DNA of 45,156 nt from Roseiflexus sp. (GCA_017743475.1 JAGHYV010000035.1:1-45156), one strand, 5' to 3'. Counted from the stretch's first letter, positions 20,163 through 31,369 are shown. Numbers and translations are program-made. Notes: a model not told the origin generated them from the sequence alone.

Positions 20163-22772
20163 TCAGTTCCCGCTTCCCGCTTCTCTTTCCAGTCGCACCC
20201 ACACGTGTTGTTCGAGCAGGATTCCTTCGCGGGTTGTCACGCGCAGACGCAGCGTATATTCTCCTGGCGCGTCGTCGCCTGTCTGCCAGATGCCCAGCAT
20301 ACCTTCCTGGATCGCCTCGCCACGGGCAATTGTGCGCCAGCCTCCCTGGGGGCTGCGACCGGGTGCGATCTCAAGTGCATAGACGCCAAGAGCGGCGCCT
20401 CGCACATACACCAGCGGTCCGTGCACGGTCGTGTTGGTGATCGGTTGGGTGATCCGTGCGATGATCCCTCCTTCGCGCCCGGTTGTGGCTTCCGGCGGCG
20501 GGCAGTAGCGCTGTGGCGGTTGAGGAATGCCATGTGACTCCGCCCAGTCCCGGAATGCTGGCGGATAAACAACAAATGTGACCTGGCGGACACGCTCCGG
20601 TGGCGTGTACGATGCCGCCAGACAGGCGCCGTCATCGGAGACGCGGACGGTCAGGATGGTCACATCGCTGGTGCGCGGCTCAGTGCCAGCAATGAATCGC
20701 TCGCTGATCGGTCGCGGGCAATGCTCACCTGCGAGTGCGCCGGTGTCGGCGCAGATCACCACTTCGCTGATCCCATCTGGCGGCTCGAACGTCAGGATGG
20801 GGCGCCCTTCGTGGTAGCGTTCCATAAGAGCGCGCCAGATGACCCCCGCACCGTTCGAGCCAGCAACTTCCTGCATCGGTGCGTTGTCGTTGTTGCCCAC
20901 CCACACGCCTATCGTAATGTCGGGCGTGTATCCGACCGTCCAGGAGTCGCGCCACTCATTGCTGGTGCCGGTCTTGACCGCAGCCGGTCGCCCGTCGCGG
21001 AGTTCCATCACGTTGTTTCGACCGAACATATACCGGCGCGCAGCGTTGTCGCTGAGGATGTCGGTGATCAGATAGGCGATCTGGTCACCGCGCTCGCCGA
21101 GAGTTTGACGACCGGGAGTATCGTTCAGAGTTTCGAGCGTTTCACCACGCGCATTCGTGACCTTCAGGATCGCTGCTGGCGGGCGATAACGTCCGCCGTT
21201 GCGAAAGGTATTGTATACCGCTGTTAAGTCGAGTAAGCGAACCTCGCCAGCGCCAAGCGCTAGTGGCAAACCGTAACGCTGCGGGTCGTTCAGAGTGGTG
21301 ATTCCCATGCGTTGGGCGAGTTCTACGAAGTTCTCAATGCCGACATATTCGAGCGTTCGGACTGCCGGAATGTTGAGGGAGTTTGCCAGCGCCATGCGCA
21401 GACGTTGCGGACCATGGAAGGCATTGTCGTAATTGCGTGGCGCGTAGACAGTTCCATCGCCAGCAGGGTATGTTACTGGCGTATCCCAGATGATCGTCGC
21501 TGGCGTCCATCCCCGCTGGAGTGCAGCGGCATAAATTACTGGCTTAAGCGCAGAACCCGGTTGACGCGGTGCGAGGGTGACATTCACCTGCCCGTCAATG
21601 GTTGGATCGTTGTAATCAATACTGCCAACCATCGCAATGATTTGTGCGTCGGGCGTAAGCATTACCACACCGGCGTTAGTTGCGTTGCGATCACGCAGGG
21701 GCGTGTATCCCGGTCCACCTTCGCGGATCCATTGCCGAGCGATACGTTCAGCTTCCGCCTGCCACCGCGGGTCGAGCGTCGTCACGACACGCAATCCGCC
21801 ACGATAGAGCATCTCTGGTCCGTAGCGCTCTTCGAGCAACCGTATGACGTAAAACACAAAGTGCGGTGCGGTAATGTCTCTGACAATTGGGGCGAAACGC
21901 AGCGGCTCTTCAAAGATCTCCTGTGCCTCTGTTGCGGTCAGGTAGCCATATTTGACCATCAGGTCGAGGGTAGTACGCTGACGCTGCTTCGCGCCAGCAA
22001 AATTGTGCAGCGGATTGAGGGTTGTTGGCGATTGGGGAAGACCAGCAAGCAGTGTGGCCTCGCCTGCAGAGAGTTCCCAGACGTGTTTCCCGAAATAGGA
22101 CTGCGCCGCCGCTTCGATGCCATATGCCTGATTGCCGTAGTAGACTTCGTTCAGGTACATGCTGAGGATCTGTTCTTTACTGTAGCGACGGGATACTTCG
22201 ATTGCCAGGATGGCTTCGCGCAGTTTCCGGTCGAGCGAGAGGTCGTCGCGCTCATTGGGCGAGAGCAGGACGTTCCGCACCAGTTGCTGGGTGATCGTTG
22301 AACCGCCGCTGACCACTTTGCCCGCCTGGTAGTTGAGGATCAACGCGCGCAGAATGCCGCGCAGATCAACGCCGGGGTTGGTCCAGAAACCGGCATCCTC
22401 AACTGCGACGGTCGCATCGATCAGGATGCGCGGAATACGCTCGAACGGCACAACAGTGCGTCTGCCGCTCAGCGGATCGATCAGTTCGTAGAGCAGTGTT
22501 CCATCACGCGCATAGATGTACCCCGTTTCCGCCGGGCGGTGTTGCCCAATCTGCGCCGGATCGGGCAGGTCGCGGCTGTAGTGCCGGTACACGACGAAGA
22601 CCGCCAGCGCCGTCAGGATAGTCGCCACGATCGTCAATTTCACGAATGCCAGGCAAAGACTCCAGAGAAAGCGTATCAGCGCGATGAAGCGTCGCCGATA
22701 GATCGAACCGCTGTTCGGCTTTACCCGCATCGCCTGTTTCCTGCGCCACACTGAGAACCGGGCAACGGACAA
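20163..22772 (-). CDS. Class A penicillin-binding protein (PBP1A type)
   Basis: This 869-residue bifunctional peptidoglycan synthase has a short cytoplasmic start, a signal-anchor helix (about 40-62), a GT51 glycosyltransferase domain (about 85-255) and a transpeptidase domain (about 360-640). The GT motifs are VEDAGFW with catalytic E125, GGSTITQQLVRN (156-167) and RKLREAILAIE (182-192). The transpeptidase motifs are SALK (S407-K410), SLN (465-467) and KTGT (600-603), so both activities should be intact. After about residue 760 there is an extra beta-sandwich-like region (ITQPITNTTVHGPLVYVRG...) that may be a wall-binding module. It follows the zinc peptidase gene by 3 bp on the same strand, implying co-expression. 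Confidence 0.95.
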   Translation of the reverse strand: MSVARFSVWRRKQAMRVKPNSGSIYRRRFIALIRFLWSLCLAFVKLTIVATILTALAVFVVYRHYSRDLPDPAQIGQHRPAETGYIYARDGTLLYELIDPLSGRRTVVPFERIPRILIDATVAVEDAGFWTNPGVDLRGILRALILNYQAGKVVSGGSTITQQLVRNVLLSPNERDDLSLDRKLREAILAIEVSRRYSKEQILSMYLNEVYYGNQAYGIEAAAQSYFGKHVWELSAGEATLLAGLPQSPTTLNPLHNFAGAKQRQRTTLDLMVKYGYLTATEAQEIFEEPLRFAPIVRDITAPHFVFYVIRLLEERYGPEMLYRGGLRVVTTLDPRWQAEAERIARQWIREGGPGYTPLRDRNATNAGVVMLTPDAQIIAMVGSIDYNDPTIDGQVNVTLAPRQPGSALKPVIYAAALQRGWTPATIIWDTPVTYPAGDGTVYAPRNYDNAFHGPQRLRMALANSLNIPAVRTLEYVGIENFVELAQRMGITTLNDPQRYGLPLALGAGEVRLLDLTAVYNTFRNGGRYRPPAAILKVTNARGETLETLNDTPGRQTLGERGDQIAYLITDILSDNAARRYMFGRNNVMELRDGRPAAVKTGTSNEWRDSWTVGYTPDITIGVWVGNNDNAPMQEVAGSNGAGVIWRALMERYHEGRPILTFEPPDGISEVVICADTGALAGEHCPRPISERFIAGTEPRTSDVTILTVRVSDDGACLAASYTPPERVRQVTFVVYPPAFRDWAESHGIPQPPQRYCPPPEATTGREGGIIARITQPITNTTVHGPLVYVRGAALGVYALEIAPGRSPQGGWRTIARGEAIQEGMLGIWQTGDDAPGEYTLRLRVTTREGILLEQHVWVRLEREAGSGN

Positions 22773-22775
22773 CGT

Positions 22776-23588
22776 TCAAGGAGCGGCTTCCAGCCAGGCT
22801 ATCCATTCCTGTTCAAGCGTTGCCAGGTCTTTTCCGTACACTGCGCGATAATCTGCCGATCCGGGCGTTCCTGCGCTGGTAACGTACACAGCGTCCAGAC
22901 GTTCACGCCCATACTGGTCGATGAGGAACTCAACAAAACTTGCCCACTGGTAGTAGAGTGCGTTCATAACCGCGACGCCGCGCCCTGCGTAGTGGGTTGC
23001 CAGGGGGTAGGAGATGCCGTTCGTCCGCTGAGCGCGCACATATCTGCGAAAATCGGGGTATTCACCGAGCCAGTAGATCCCTGCTCCCCAGGTTGCCATG
23101 CCCTCAGACAGGATCAGATCGGCGCTCAGATGCCGCGACCCGTACCGGTCCTGCTGGAGTTGATGCACATATTCGTGTGCCAGAATGGCAATCGCCCGTT
23201 CGCGCCCGATAGCATTGCAGGTGAAGACCTGAACCCGACGAATATCAGTATAGGCAATGCCGCTCAGGGCGCATCCGGCATCCTGGATGAATGCGACGGT
23301 GAGCGGACTCATCAGTTCGCTGCCGAATCGCGCAGCGACATACGCATAGGCGCGGCGTGCATCCTGATCGAGTCGATCACGTTCGTCGACGTAGAGTCCC
23401 TCATTCACCACGATGTTCAACGGCGATACGTCCGCAACCGGCACGGCAACAGCGCCGATCGTCGGCACTGATGGACTGACCGGCGACCAGCGCGACAGCA
23501 CCAGGGGTTGGGGTTGCGCGAAAAGGAGCAGCGCCACACACGCGACAAGCGCAAGAATCGCGATCCGGTTGAGCGTGAGATAGTTCAT
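22776..23588 (-). CDS. Membrane-anchored or secreted zinc peptidase (gluzincin, peptidase-MA-like)
   Basis: This 270-residue protein has a hydrophobic N-terminal segment (about 9-24) acting as signal or anchor, then an extracellular domain. HEYVHQ (H138, E139, H142) is a zincin motif, and the downstream glutamate in LSEGMATW (E162) fits the third ligand of gluzincins. The first cysteine pair (C106 and C124) could form a disulphide. Close relatives in Chloroflexota are usually annotated only as hypothetical or peptidase-MA-like. It is the promoter-proximal partner of the penicillin-binding protein (3-bp gap), so a role in cell-envelope maintenance is plausible but inferred. Confidence 0.8.
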   Translation of the reverse strand: MNYLTLNRIAILALVACVALLLFAQPQPLVLSRWSPVSPSVPTIGAVAVPVADVSPLNIVVNEGLYVDERDRLDQDARRAYAYVAARFGSELMSPLTVAFIQDAGCALSGIAYTDIRRVQVFTCNAIGRERAIAILAHEYVHQLQQDRYGSRHLSADLILSEGMATWGAGIYWLGEYPDFRRYVRAQRTNGISYPLATHYAGRGVAVMNALYYQWASFVEFLIDQYGRERLDAVYVTSAGTPGSADYRAVYGKDLATLEQEWIAWLEAAP

Positions 23589-23599
23589 AGTGGAATGTA

Positions 23600-23630
23600 T
23601 TGTAGCATGCGGGTTCGCACTTGCTATAAT
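23600..23630 (+). promoter_or_regulatory. Promoter giving a near-leaderless mutM transcript
   Basis: A perfect TATAAT (23625-23630) lies only 7 bp before the mutM ATG at 23638. A weak TTGTAG (23600-23605) sits 19 bp upstream of it. Transcription from this -10 would start at or within a base or two of the start codon. Confidence 0.55.
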
Positions 23631-23637
23631 AGCAGCT

Positions 23638-24489
23638 ATGCCTGAGTTACCCGAAGTTCAACTTGCTGCCGATAGCCTGGGAGTGCAGATCGCCGGTACG
23701 CGGATTGTGCGTGTTGAGCGGCTCGACTGGTACCGTATGGTCGAGACGCCAGCACCCGATACGTTCATTACGTTGCTCACTGGTCGTCAGGTGCGTGGGT
23801 GGGGGCGTCGCGCCAAGTGGATCCTGATCGATCTCGATAGCGGGTGGACGCTGGCGTTGCACCTGCGTATGTCTGGCAGTCTGACCGTTCAACCTGTCGA
23901 TGCATTGCCCGATCCGCACACGCACCTGGTGCTACGCCTGGATGATGGTCGGCAGGTCTTCTTTCGCGACCCGCGCAAGTTCGGGCGTGCGCGATTGCTG
24001 GATGCGGATGGTCTGGCAGCGCTCGATGCAGCGCATGGTGACGAGCCGCTCTCGGACGCATTTACGGTTGAGCGCCTGGCGGAACTGCTGCGCGGGCGGA
24101 AACGGGCGATCAAGCCGCTGTTGCTAGACCAGTCGGTGATTGCGGGAATTGGAAACATTTACGCCGATGAAGCGCTATGGCACGCCCGCATCCATCCATT
24201 GCGCCCGGCGTCCGATCTGAGCACTGACGAAGTTGCGGCACTCCACGATGGTATTCGTACAGCGCTACGGCAGGCGCTGACCAACGGCGGCAGCACGCTA
24301 CGCGACTACCGCAACTCGTATGGGGCGCGTGGCACAAACCAGGATCACTTCAACGCCTATGACCGTGAGGGACAACCGTGTCCGCGCTGCAGTGCAACGA
24401 TCATTAAAACGGTCGTCGCGCAGCGGGGAACGCACTACTGCCCAGCGTGTCAGGCTATTCCGTCAGCAGCGACCATCCGCCGCGAATGA
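23638..24489 (+). CDS. mutM: Formamidopyrimidine-DNA glycosylase
   Basis: This 283-residue base-excision repair enzyme removes 8-oxoguanine and formamidopyrimidines and nicks the DNA by beta/delta elimination. The start at 23638 is fixed by the required MPELPEV N-terminus, where Pro2 is the nucleophile and Glu3 the partner after Met removal. A longer upstream reading adds an unlikely 16 residues. K60 in GRRAKW corresponds to the conserved active-site lysine. [18 protein letters not shown] is the helix-two-turn-helix signature. The C-terminal zinc finger CPRC-x16-CPAC is complete. It is divergent from the zinc peptidase and its 3' end overlaps the convergent membrane-protein gene by 35 bp. Confidence 0.97.
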   Translation: MPELPEVQLAADSLGVQIAGTRIVRVERLDWYRMVETPAPDTFITLLTGRQVRGWGRRAKWILIDLDSGWTLALHLRMSGSLTVQPVDALPDPHTHLVLRLDDGRQVFFRDPRKFGRARLLDADGLAALDAAHGDEPLSDAFTVERLAELLRGRKRAIKPLLLDQSVIAGIGNIYADEALWHARIHPLRPASDLSTDEVAALHDGIRTALRQALTNGGSTLRDYRNSYGARGTNQDHFNAYDREGQPCPRCSATIIKTVVAQRGTHYCPACQAIPSAATIRRE

Positions 24490-25018
24490 GGAGTTCGGGG
24501 AGGTAGGTCAGCACCACTGCAGCAATGTAGGGACTCCACCAGAACAGGTTGAGGAACTGCCCAATGCCGGTCGATTGTGCCGCGAGGGAAGAGATGCCCA
24601 GGTAGGTGGTGTAGATGTCGATGCCGTGGGTGAGAACGAGCAGAACGATCAACGCCAGGAGTTGGGCGGGACCACCGAACGGGTTCAGGCGCACACTCGA
24701 TTCGACATACGAAAAGAGCAGCCCGATCGGGATAAGCAGCAGGTTCCACCACCCGGTTGGCGAAGGAAGGCGGGCAGGCAATTCGAGGAACGCCGCCAGC
24801 ATATTGATCCCGATCACTATGCCATCGAGAGTGTATTTTGCGCCGAGCGCCCAAAGCGGCAGCCCGAAGAGGATCATTAGCAGCCCGGCGGGTGCGCCGA
24901 TGCCGCTGCGCGCTGGCGGTTCGACAATCGGGTAGGGTGCGAACGGTCTGCGCGGCGGAACAGCAGGTTTGCGCTGTCGCAACGGTGTGGAACCGAGCGG
25001 TTTACTGCGAACTGCCAT
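24455..25018 (-). CDS. Unknown small multi-spanning membrane protein
   Basis: This 187-residue protein begins with a basic, Pro-rich cytoplasmic tail (about 1-40, [15 protein letters not shown]), followed by about four membrane helices (roughly 45-60, 88-106, 118-134, 155-178). I do not recognise a family. It starts 9 bp after the stop of the coiled-coil membrane-protein gene upstream on the same strand, so the two are likely translated from one mRNA and may act together. Its last 35 bp overlap the 3' end of mutM on the other strand. Confidence 0.7.
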   Translation of the reverse strand: MAVRSKPLGSTPLRQRKPAVPPRRPFAPYPIVEPPARSGIGAPAGLLMILFGLPLWALGAKYTLDGIVIGINMLAAFLELPARLPSPTGWWNLLLIPIGLLFSYVESSVRLNPFGGPAQLLALIVLLVLTHGIDIYTTYLGISSLAAQSTGIGQFLNLFWWSPYIAAVVLTYLPELLIRGGWSLLTE

Positions 25019-25027
25019 GCGTGCCCC

Positions 25028-25882
25028 CTATCGCTTTCGCTCTAAGCGAGGGGTGCTATGCTGCGGCGTGTCCTCACGCTCCTGCGGCTCATTTTCCAGC
25101 ACCCCGGTTTGCAGCGTCTCACCGATGTAATCGAGAATATCGCGGATGTCCTCATTATCGTCGAGGATACTATCGAACGGCAGCGCCACACCGGAAACGG
25201 TCTTCACCGTCTGCCCGATCTCCTTCAGCGTGCGGTCGATACCGCTCACCAGCGACCGCATCACCGACGCCAGCTCCTCGCGCTCCTGCACCGTCAGATT
25301 GGCGAACCCGATCAGCGCCTTCTCCTGCGCCCGCAGCAGCGTCGCCCGCAGGATCGCAATATCCGCCTGCGTCTGCAACTCGTAACGCTTCACCAGATGC
25401 GCCTGCCGCACCTGCTCCACCAGTTCGTCCGACGATACCGGCGTCCAGAGCAGGGCGGGGATGATGATAAAGCCGATCATGCCGATCAGCACCTGCTGAT
25501 AGACCAGGTTGGTCTCGGCGACGACCGGTTGCGCCGCCCACCAGGCCCACTGGAGCTGGAAGGCGTAGTAGAGGAGGTAGAGGGCGCAGCCGATGACGAC
25601 CGGGAAAGCCCAGGTGCGGGCGTTGACTTTCTGGAGCAGCATCCCGGCGGGAGACCAGGGGATGAGGAACGAGACGAGACTGGGGGGCGCAAGGACCAGA
25701 ATGGCGGTGAAAGCAATAGCGACGACGCGATTGTCGGTCAGTTGCGACTGCACGCCCCACCAGTAGGCGGCAGAACCCGCCATCGCCACGAATGCCAGGA
25801 TGGTCAAGAGCGTGCGCGCGGTAAACTCGATCCCAGCGGAGCGTCGGCGTTGTTGCCGGAGCATATTGAGGTAGTGTGACAT
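25028..25882 (-). CDS. Unknown membrane protein with cytoplasmic coiled coil
   Basis: This 284-residue protein is taken from the ATG at 25882 (MSHYLNMLRQQRRR), where the basic start makes a better N-terminus than the 12-residue extension. It has about four membrane helices (roughly 24-44, 54-76, 90-110, 128-146). A long helical region (150-235) with SSDELVEQVRQAHLVKRYELQTQADIAILRA follows, quoted here in part as SSDELVEQVRQAHLV, and the protein ends in a charged, disordered tail. No family is recognised. Pairing with the next gene (9-bp gap) suggests a two-component membrane complex of unknown role. Confidence 0.75.
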   Translation of the reverse strand: MSHYLNMLRQQRRRSAGIEFTARTLLTILAFVAMAGSAAYWWGVQSQLTDNRVVAIAFTAILVLAPPSLVSFLIPWSPAGMLLQKVNARTWAFPVVIGCALYLLYYAFQLQWAWWAAQPVVAETNLVYQQVLIGMIGFIIIPALLWTPVSSDELVEQVRQAHLVKRYELQTQADIAILRATLLRAQEKALIGFANLTVQEREELASVMRSLVSGIDRTLKEIGQTVKTVSGVALPFDSILDDNEDIRDILDYIGETLQTGVLENEPQEREDTPQHSTPRLERKR

Positions 25883-26080
25883 CGCGTATCTTCTCTCTGA
25901 TGCGACGTGCTTGTACAACGAATAGCAGACACGCAGCAGGCGGGATATGTTTTACCACAGAGACAGCGCATGAGGTGAGTCGCTCCAATTGCAAAACAGG
26001 ATCAAAATCGTTACTCTACGATCAATCATCGCACAGACTGTTTCCATTTGATAGGACAGGCAGTACATAATTTTGCCGGT

Positions 26081-26109
26081 TTGCAGCAAACTGTTCAATC
26101 CAGTATAAT
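26081..26109 (+). promoter_or_regulatory. Strong promoter of tRNA-Arg
   Basis: TTGCAG (26081-26086) and a perfect TATAAT (26104-26109) are 17 bp apart, with the mature tRNA 5' end 14 bp further on. This promoter could also drive the oxidoreductase gene that begins 4 nt after the tRNA CCA. Confidence 0.7.
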
Positions 26110-26123
26110 CGGGATGAAAAGAT

Positions 26124-26199
26124 GCCCCCGTAGCTCAGTGGATAGAGCAGCGGTTTCCTAAACCGCGTGTCAGCCGTTCGAGTCGGCTCGGGGGCGCCA
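26124..26199 (+). tRNA. tRNA-Arg (anticodon CCT)
   Basis: A cloverleaf folds cleanly. The acceptor stem pairs GCCCCCG with CGGGGGC, the D-arm has GCTC...GAGC, and the anticodon stem pairs GCGGT with ACCGC around loop TTCCTAA (anticodon CCT, reading AGG). The T-arm pairs AGCCG with CGGCT around TTCGAGT. The discriminator is G and CCA (26197-26199) is encoded. Confidence 0.95.
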
Positions 26200-26203
26200 C
26201 TGT

Positions 26204-27622
26204 ATGACTGCTGTTCGACGACCACTCTCACTGCGTATACTGGAAGGCGCTGCCGCGCTCGCATCCATGACCTGGCCCGTGGTAGAGCGGCTTTTGCCTG
26301 AGCGCCTGGAATTCGATGATACTCAGTCTATCTGGCACGCCGGGACGCCGGACTATCGACCACGTCCATCGCTCGAAGGTTCAGTCGCTGCCGATCTTGC
26401 CATTATTGGTGGCGGGTTCACTGGCGTTAGCACGGCGTATCATATCGCACAGCGCTTTCCCCAACGGCGCATTGTCTTGCTCGAAGCGACATCGCTGGCG
26501 AATGGCGCCAGTGGACGGAACGGCGGTCTGGCGTTGAACTGGATCAACGGGATCGACACGAGCGACCCCGACCTGACCCGGAAGGTCTACAGGTTGACGA
26601 GCGCCGGGTTGTGCGCGATCCGCACCCTGATTGAACGTCACCGTCTATCGGTTGATCATCGCTTCGATGGGACATTGACGCTGCATACCAGCCCTGAACG
26701 CGCCGAAGCCGCACATGCCGAAGCGGAGTATCTGCGTGAGTTGGGCATTCCGGTAAAGTTCCTGTATCGTGATGAACTGGCGCCACAGTTCAATGCTCGC
26801 GGCGTGTATGGGGCGACGTTCGAGCCAGATACCGGGCAGATCAACGGAGCACAGTTTGTGCGCGGGTTACGCCCGATTCTGGAGGAGCGCGGCGTTGTCA
26901 TCTATGAGCAGACGCCGGTGCTTCGTCTCAGGGTCGGTCGGGAGATCCATCTGATGACGCCAAGCGGCGAAGTGCGCGCACAGGCAGTGGTGCTGGCAAC
27001 AAATGGCTATACCAGCAAACTGGGGCTGTTCCGTGATGCGCTGTTTCCACTGCATTCAAGCGTACTTGCTACGGCGCCGCTCACACCAGCTCAACTGGAG
27101 GAGTTAGGGTGGCGCGCGTTTGCGGGTTTCGCCGATGATCGTGATCGGATCTCCTATGGATCGCTGTCGTCTACTGGTCATCTAGTGTTTGGCGGCGGCA
27201 GCAATCAGTCATATGCCTATCTGTTCAACAACCGTACCCGCTTCCCGATGCAGAGCGGCATTGCCCGTCGTGCTCAGGAAGCGATCCGGCAAACGCTGTT
27301 GGAATACTTTCCATCAGCGTCGACGTTGCCCATCGCCTGTCGCTGGAGTGGAGTTCTGGGCATTACGCTGAACCGTCAACCGCTGTGGGGGCGGTGCGGC
27401 GAGTATCGGAATATCTACTACGCACTGGGGTACTCCGGTCATGGAGTTACACTGGCGAATCTTGCTGGTGAGTTCATTGCCGACCTGTACAGTGGGGATG
27501 ACAGCCGATGGCGGTGGTTGCCGTTCTACGAGCAGCGCTACCCACCTATACCGCCGGAACCGTTCCGCTGGTTGGGGTATCAGGCGTTTACCCGACTTAC
27601 CGGACGTTCGCCGCGGGTGTAG
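26204..27622 (+). CDS. FAD-dependent amino-acid/glycine oxidase-type oxidoreductase
   Basis: This 472-residue flavoenzyme belongs to the DAO superfamily, which oxidises secondary or primary amines and amino acids. The FAD-binding Rossmann motif is LAIIGGGFTGVSTAY (65-79), followed by VLLEATSLANGASGRNGG (about 94-111), the usual ribose- and pyrophosphate-contacting region. Near the C-terminus YALGYSGHGVTLANLAGEFIADL closes the FAD fold; it is quoted here as YALGYSGHGVTLANLAGE. The substrate is unknown. The ATG at 26204 is 4 nt after the tRNA-Arg CCA. A second ATG at 26267 (MTWPVVERLLPERL) would keep the whole fold and leave a 67-nt leader, so the true start is uncertain. Confidence 0.88.
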   Translation: MTAVRRPLSLRILEGAAALASMTWPVVERLLPERLEFDDTQSIWHAGTPDYRPRPSLEGSVAADLAIIGGGFTGVSTAYHIAQRFPQRRIVLLEATSLANGASGRNGGLALNWINGIDTSDPDLTRKVYRLTSAGLCAIRTLIERHRLSVDHRFDGTLTLHTSPERAEAAHAEAEYLRELGIPVKFLYRDELAPQFNARGVYGATFEPDTGQINGAQFVRGLRPILEERGVVIYEQTPVLRLRVGREIHLMTPSGEVRAQAVVLATNGYTSKLGLFRDALFPLHSSVLATAPLTPAQLEELGWRAFAGFADDRDRISYGSLSSTGHLVFGGGSNQSYAYLFNNRTRFPMQSGIARRAQEAIRQTLLEYFPSASTLPIACRWSGVLGITLNRQPLWGRCGEYRNIYYALGYSGHGVTLANLAGEFIADLYSGDDSRWRWLPFYEQRYPPIPPEPFRWLGYQAFTRLTGRSPRV

Positions 27623-28031
27623 GCACCGCTGTGCCCGTGTAGCAACGACGCTTTATGCGCGCCTGATGCGCGCAATCCCGGCAGTCAACCGTTCTGCACT
27701 TCGCTATAGGGATAGGTGAAGGCACCACCTTCGCTTAGAAGGCGTTGCCGCTGCTCACCCGGCACGTTTGAAATCAGGATCTGGCAAACGAGTAGGGAGA
27801 AGGACAATGCCTTCCCCCCTATTCTGCAGCATCGTGGTCAGCCCTGTCAGGCACGCTTCTGTTTCAATGCTCATCAGGATTGTCCTCGTTTGAGATCAAT
27901 CCTGTTCAGGTATTTGGCACAGCAGGAAGAGAGGGACAGAGCAGCAGGGTTGCAACCGCGACAGTTTGGGTTTCTGATCACGAGATGAAACGTAGAGGCT
28001 GACCAGAAACATCTGCTTGATAAGGAAGGAC
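27623..28031. other. Intergenic region, nothing recognised
   Basis: About 400 bp between convergent genes. Open frames here give no family-like sequence, and no strong terminator hairpin or repeat was found. Confidence 0.5.
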
Positions 28032-29420
28032 TCACCCCGTTCCCGGTGTTGGCACCAGCCAGGTCGTCTCGCCAAAAGGAAGTTTTTTCAGCACCACCAC
28101 GAGGGTATGCGCATTCAGATTGACCGGACGGTCGATAGTTGCGCTTCCCCGCACGCGTTCACCGGGCAGGGCGCGAAGTTCGCCTGGTCGCGAGAGTTCA
28201 TCCGCCACCAGGTAGCGTGTTCCGACCGAGTCGCGTACTTCGATGTTCTCCGCTGTCAGCGGCAACACAACGCTCTGGTCGCTCAGATTGTTACGCAGGC
28301 TCCAGCGCAGCGTCATTTTGCCGTCGCAGAACTCAACTTCTTCGAGAGTCACCACCACATCGGGGGATAGTCCAGGAGCGTTACCGCCGACGCCGACATT
28401 TTCCCAGACTCCGTTGATCATGCGCCGCCCGACCGGTTGGAACCCGCTCCAGACACAGGAACTGACCGGCGAGATGGCGCCAGCATCGGCACCGCCAGCG
28501 GGAAGGCTAGTCGAAACCACCAGGCTCTGCACCGATTGATCCGGGCGAGGGGCGGAACGCCCCTGGCTGAACAGGATGCCGATCAGTGTGAGAATGACCA
28601 GGCTTGATGCCAACGCAACGCGACCGGTCCAGGATTGCCAGAGATATGCGAGTCGCTGACCAGACGTCGGAGGTGCATGCGTCAATGCCGGTTGCGCTTC
28701 GGGATCAGCAGTTGATGATCGAGCCTGCTCGGTTGATGGAACATCGATCACAGGACGTTCCAGCAATGTCGGACGTTCCATGACGACGGTCGGTTCATCG
28801 AGACGTGGAAGCACGCCTTTGAGCAACATATTGATCTCCGTCCAGCGCGTGAGGTGGAGCAGTTCCGGGATGCGGAGCATCTCCTCATCGGTGAGGTCAA
28901 TTTCGCTGGAACGCTCGGTCACCAGGTAGGCAGGCAACTCATCAAGCCCTTTGAGATCGACCTTCCAGTCGGTTTCGACGCGTGAGCCTTCCTGGATTGT
29001 CGGCGCGATTACGACCAGGCGGCGGCAGGTGCGAAAATTGACCGTCTTTGCCTTCTGAGGGGGCAGCAGATCAGCACGGTGGTCGTTGAGGAAGTTGACC
29101 AGGTTGTAGTAGTACGAAATCACCTGGTTGTAAGGATTCTTGCGCCCTGGATTCAACCGTTTGCGTTCGCCGTTGGAGCCTTCGACAAACCACGGACCGT
29201 TGACATCGCCGAAGACTTTGCCGTCGCAATGCTTCAGTTCGATGATGAAAATCCCGTCTTGCTTGATAATGACCAGGTCAATGTTTCGACCGCCGACGCT
29301 AAAATTAGCAAGAATCAGGTACAGACCGTCGAGACGATCTAGACCACGCGCCAGCGCCATAATCGCGCGTCGCTCATTTGGGTGTTCTGGTTTCTCACCG
29401 ATCCAGACCTGCACAGCCAT
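28032..29420 (-). CDS. NERD-domain nuclease-like membrane protein
   Basis: This 462-residue protein starts with a NERD (nuclease-related) domain of the PD-(D/E)XK type (about 10-130). The core shows NIDLVIIKQDGIFIIELKH, giving D48 and the E61-x-K63 pair, the expected metal-binding and catalytic residues. After a helical region and a Pro/Thr-rich linker (about 205-260) comes one membrane helix (268-284). An approximately 170-residue C-terminal beta-rich domain resembles DUF4352-like modules (VVVTLEEVEFCDGKMTLRWS). The arrangement places the nuclease domain in the cytoplasm and the C-terminal domain outside. It appears monocistronic. The function is unknown; NERD proteins have been proposed to act in DNA processing, but nothing here proves it. 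Confidence 0.8.
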   Translation of the reverse strand: MAVQVWIGEKPEHPNERRAIMALARGLDRLDGLYLILANFSVGGRNIDLVIIKQDGIFIIELKHCDGKVFGDVNGPWFVEGSNGERKRLNPGRKNPYNQVISYYYNLVNFLNDHRADLLPPQKAKTVNFRTCRRLVVIAPTIQEGSRVETDWKVDLKGLDELPAYLVTERSSEIDLTDEEMLRIPELLHLTRWTEINMLLKGVLPRLDEPTVVMERPTLLERPVIDVPSTEQARSSTADPEAQPALTHAPPTSGQRLAYLWQSWTGRVALASSLVILTLIGILFSQGRSAPRPDQSVQSLVVSTSLPAGGADAGAISPVSSCVWSGFQPVGRRMINGVWENVGVGGNAPGLSPDVVVTLEEVEFCDGKMTLRWSLRNNLSDQSVVLPLTAENIEVRDSVGTRYLVADELSRPGELRALPGERVRGSATIDRPVNLNAHTLVVVLKKLPFGETTWLVPTPGTG

Positions 29421-29630
29421 CCGTTATGCTCCTCAGGCATGTGCCCATGTGCAACTTATAGCTCTGCATGCTTTGTGCACCGTTGCGACCAGACAGAGGA
29501 AGAGTCGTCGTTCGTCCGAGGACCGCGGGAACGGGGCGGGATCGGGCGTATATCGGGACAGGACCTTCCGCATGTGTATTATCGCGCAGATTGCCGCTCT
29601 GTGCAATAACCGAACATGAACATGTTGTAA

Positions 29631-31119
<1,489 letters not shown>

Positions 31120-31369
31120 CTTCGACCTCCATCTCAAGAAGCAATCAGTTGTATGGGCGCTCTGACGTAGAACAACCCGGCGCCATTATACCGCGTAACC
31201 GTTCTGGTACGAGCATCTCGCGTTCCGATGGAGGCGTCAAGACGTACCATGCTACAATGTCTATCTGGTTCGGGTTGCTCTGGTGTGGATGGCAGGTACA
31301 GCGCACCTTATCATCCACACAACACGAGCCTTCTGAGCAGGCGACAAAAGTCGCGGAGATGGAAGTTCT

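Noticed and set aside
21312-22301. A 329-residue open frame opposite the penicillin-binding protein gene
   Set aside because: It mirrors the codon pattern of the true gene and has no family features.
25058-25879. A 273-residue open frame opposite the coiled-coil membrane-protein gene
   Set aside because: His/Arg/Asp-rich shadow of a membrane protein, no start signal.
27716-27988. A 90-residue open frame between the oxidoreductase and NERD genes
   Set aside because: No recognisable sequence and weak start.
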